From Enchytraeus crypticus (lineage: Eukaryota > Annelida > Clitellata > Enchytraeida > Enchytraeidae), in NCBI GenBank assembly GCA_905160935.1, contig CAJHZI010000711.1, forward strand, positions 129,001-193,000: a stretch of 64,000 nt of DNA. Reading direction: 5' to 3'. Positions 62,553 through 64,000 of the stretch are shown here, piece after piece (within the stretch, counting starts at the first letter, position 1; every line of letters starts with the position of its first letter). Position numbers and translations under genes: made by a program. Under the pieces are notes generated by a model that saw nothing but the letters and a program-made list of their open reading frames with translations, did not search any database and had not been told where the DNA came from.

Positions 62553-63665
62553 ATTAGTGCACTGTCTATTGGCAGGTCCATGGTATATAGGGCCTCCACT
62601 CTTCTCTGTTTTCCGTTTGCCGCTTCATGTCCACATTTAAATTATTGAAATCGTTTAGCACAGATTTCCATAAAACCTAGCCACTCTGTCGATTTTTTTT
62701 CTAAATAGTGTACCGTAAAGTTTCTAAGAGGTTCTGGCTGGAGCCACTGACGATGTCGGTAAGATACTCGGTCGCGGATCAGTATGTACGGAGTTCAAAT
62801 TCTGGGCTCGCCTGTCACTGACATCGCTTTCGAGTGAGGAAACTGACGTAACGTTATCTTTACCAGCGTTAGGTTAGAGTTATTATAAGTATATACAAAT
62901 ACAGTACATACATGTGATATGTGTAATGTCGTCAAGTATATTTCTAATTGTCTGCTAATTATTTCTATTGTCGTCGAGTAATTTTCTCTAATCTCATGCC
63001 CATGCAATTTTTGTGTTTCCAGTCACCCGCTGTTTCCACTGCTTGCTCTGATATTCGAGAAATGTGAGTTAGCGACCAGTGCACCACGTGAAAATTCCAG
63101 TTCCGGTCAGGACGCCTGCTCCTCCGAGTCATTCAATGAGGACGTCCGCTTCTTCTCAGCTCAGGTATAGGATAGATTATTAATTCAGTTAATCAATATA
63201 TCCATCGATTTAATCAATCAATCAAACAATCAATTGGACAGTCAATAAATCAGACGATAAGCCTATCGTATATCCATAGATTTAATCCATCAATCAATCA
63301 AACAATCAATTAGGCAGTCAATAAATCAGACAATAAACCTATCGAACAATCAATTAATAATTAGTCAAGGAACGAATAAGTCAATTATATGTAAGTATTG
63401 CACTAATAAATCAATCAGTCCATCAATCAAAAAATCAGTTAATTCTTCAGTCAAACGATCGGCCGGTCGTCTATTCATTAATCGTTCTATCGAACTACAG
63501 TATCAATTTAAAAATTCTTTAATCATTCGCTTTATCTATCTGATTATGAATACATTAATTATTCCACCAATTTATTGGTTGACGATTTTACATGTAGCCT
63601 ACTCTTTTATTTTTTCAAATTTATTGTAATGGAATCTATTCTAAACATTAACTCTATTTTCTTTC

Positions 63666-63720
<55 letters not shown>

Positions 63721-63976
63721 TTCAATCTCTCTCACTCTCTCTTCCTCCCTCACTCTCCCTCACTCTCCCTCTCTCTGTCTCCCTTTCCCACTTGCCTCGG
63801 TATTTTCAAACTTATAGACAGATTTAGAATATTATTGGACTTAAATAACCGCGCTATGTAACATCTGAAGTCTCTAGATATTTTTAACATTTAAATCTAG
63901 ATATATGCCTATTGTTTTACTCCAGGTTAAGGCAGAGAATAGGACTTATCAAGCAAATCCAGATCTGGACGGTTTA
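59928..63976 (+). CDS. MEIS: MEIS/homothorax-type TALE homeobox gene, N-terminal exons
   Basis: Exons 59928-60334, 63023-63164 and 63926-63976 (phases 2, 0, 0). The first is a Ser/His/Tyr-rich N-terminus ending LSRDRQSIY. The second begins [20 protein letters not shown] and contains [18 protein letters not shown]. The third is [17 protein letters not shown], a 51-nt exon. Together they match the start of the MEIS_PKNOX_N domain, with the CSSESFNED text that marks MEIS rather than PKNOX. This domain binds PBX-type partners; the homeobox itself lies beyond the right edge. The domain is more diverged from vertebrate/insect MEIS than is usual in bilaterians. The start codon is not identified: the first exon is open to its acceptor GTGATGTAG, and upstream exons are likely. 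Confidence 0.88.
60320..60700. repeat. 28-bp array of the MEIS donor junction, about 12 copies
   Basis: The unit is GTGGGTTAATATATGAATCA ATTTACAG. The genuine exon end is CAATCAATTTACAG|GTGGGTTAATAT, so each unit reproduces the last 14 nt of the exon plus the donor. The six central units are nearly identical; the right end decays. Confidence 0.95.
60914..61433. mobile_element. MITE-like element with GGCGGATC-type TIRs, interrupted by LINE-A tail
   Basis: Left end CCAGAGGCGGATCCATAAAT TTCTAGGGGG; right end CCCCCTCTAGATCCGCGCCT GG. The termini are inverted (about 15-20 bp). A LINE-A 3' end lies inside at 61195-61310, so it inserted later. Confidence 0.65.
61195..61310 (+). mobile_element. LINE-A 3' end copy (nested)
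   Basis: CCACTCATATGTAGACATGA ... GAGAAGAGTGGAGGCGTTAT ATACCATGGACCTGCCAGTG TGCAGTGCACTGACAAAGA. In the MEIS intron. Confidence 0.75.
61535..61905 (-). mobile_element. SINE2 (GA-tail family), near full length
   Basis: CTTCAGTCCACTGCCAAGTG GCAGGTTCAAGGTACATATC to TTAGTCGCCTCCTACGTACA CGCGGCAG and ACACCCGAGCACAACA. It is the second near-complete copy, in the MEIS intron. Confidence 0.8.
62340..62650 (-). mobile_element. LINE-A 3' end with long (CT)n and adjacent repeat
   Basis: 62345-62420 is the reversed GTGCTACAGTCATCA-type repeat. 62466-62548 is (CT)n. 62550-62650 is the LINE-A tail (TTAGTGCACTGTCTATTGGC AGGTCCATGGTATATAGGGC). The (CT)n is the element's own (GA)n tail, expanded. Confidence 0.75.
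62735..62880 (+). mobile_element. tRNA-derived SINE
   Basis: GCCACTGACGATGTCGGTAA GATACTCGGTCGCGGATCAG, GAGTTCAAATTCTGGGCTCG (B box), CACTGACATCGCTTTCGAGT GAGGAAACTGACG. About 140 bp before MEIS exon 63023. Confidence 0.8.
63023..63164 (+). CDS. MEIS: MEIS exon: start of MEIS domain
   Basis: The acceptor is TTGTGTTTCCAG; the donor CAG|GTATAG. Encodes [40 protein letters not shown] and VRFFSAQ. This is the strongest family match in the window. Confidence 0.96.
63185..63510. repeat. TCAATCAA tract downstream of the MEIS donor
   Basis: AATCAATCAATCAAACAATC-type degenerate repeat with an internal direct repeat (63190-63260 against 63265-63340, TATCC-ATCGATTTAATC). It is in the orientation opposite to the acceptor-side tracts. 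Confidence 0.8.
63660..63785. repeat. (CT)n microsatellite
   Basis: CT repeats with CTCC, CACT and CTGT interruptions in the MEIS intron. Confidence 0.95.
63926..63976 (+). CDS. MEIS: MEIS exon, 51 nt
   Basis: The acceptor is TTTTACTCCAG; the donor TTA|GTATGT. Encodes [17 protein letters not shown], corresponding to the (I/V)RAEKPLFSSNPELDNL block. The 51-nt length matches the equivalent vertebrate MEIS exon as I recall it. Confidence 0.9.
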
Positions 63977-64000
63977 GTATGTGCATATTTCATTCACTTC

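Overview
This is a stretch of an AT-rich, intron-rich, repeat-rich genome of a metazoan, most likely a marine invertebrate. The proteins are animal families: phospholipase C-delta, a MEIS/homothorax-type TALE N-terminal domain, hnRNP A/B and a SPAG16/PF20 WD40 protein. Exons are short (51-410 nt) and separated by 0.3-5 kb introns. The intergenic and intronic DNA is full of non-LTR retrotransposon 3' ends, SINEs, MITE-like elements, microsatellites and minisatellites. The sequence alone does not settle the phylum; the MEIS domain is more diverged than vertebrate or insect versions.

Layout, left to right. (1) 1-1047, minus: 5' part of an OTU-family cysteine protease gene that runs off the left edge. 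(2) 8537-26291, minus: a nearly complete PLC-delta gene rebuilt from 20 phase-compatible exons (PH, EF hands, X, Y, C2, about 777 aa, only the extreme N-terminus missing). The intron between its last PH exon and first EF exon (23435-20102) carries, on the same strand, an intronless 549-codon ORF. Its C-terminal 200 residues are the last five WD40 blades of SPAG16/PF20, joined to an unrelated N-terminus. (3) 29723-40113, plus: a complete ten-exon gene for a 355-aa coiled-coil protein that I do not recognise. (4) 40.2-46.4 kb: non-coding, with SINEs and a 270-bp foldback element. (5) 46406-55363, plus: an hnRNP A/B-type gene (two RRMs and a Gly-rich tail), with in-phase upstream exons that would add an unusual coiled-coil N-terminus. 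(6) 56.1-59.9 kb: non-coding repeats. (7) 59928-63976, plus: the first three recognisable coding exons of a MEIS-type homeobox gene that continues past the right edge.

The most striking feature is not a gene. At least eleven tandem arrays in four genes have a repeat unit that spans an exon boundary: part of the exon, the splice donor or acceptor (or the stop-codon region), and neighbouring intron. They are at PLC (8.1-8.55, 14.4-15.0, 15.44-15.62, 23.57-23.70 and 24.09-25.55 kb), the coiled-coil gene (33.85-34.10 kb), hnRNP (50.68-50.92, 52.09-52.44, 52.56-52.74 and 55.36-55.56 kb) and MEIS (60.33-60.70 kb). The genuine junction sits at one end of each array, so the exon edge looks like the seed of the expansion. 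In addition, nine of about 42 identified acceptors have a TTGA/GATT tetranucleotide tract, sense to the transcript, ending within about 30 nt of the AG.

The repeats form modular families. Two SINE families each share a 3' tail with a LINE fragment in this same window, one ending in (GA)n and one in (GAT)n. The same two SINE families share a short internal core. Several different tRNA-like SINE heads share a third tail. All exon models are conceptual and come from phase, splice-consensus and family-motif matching by eye; no alignment or database search was run.
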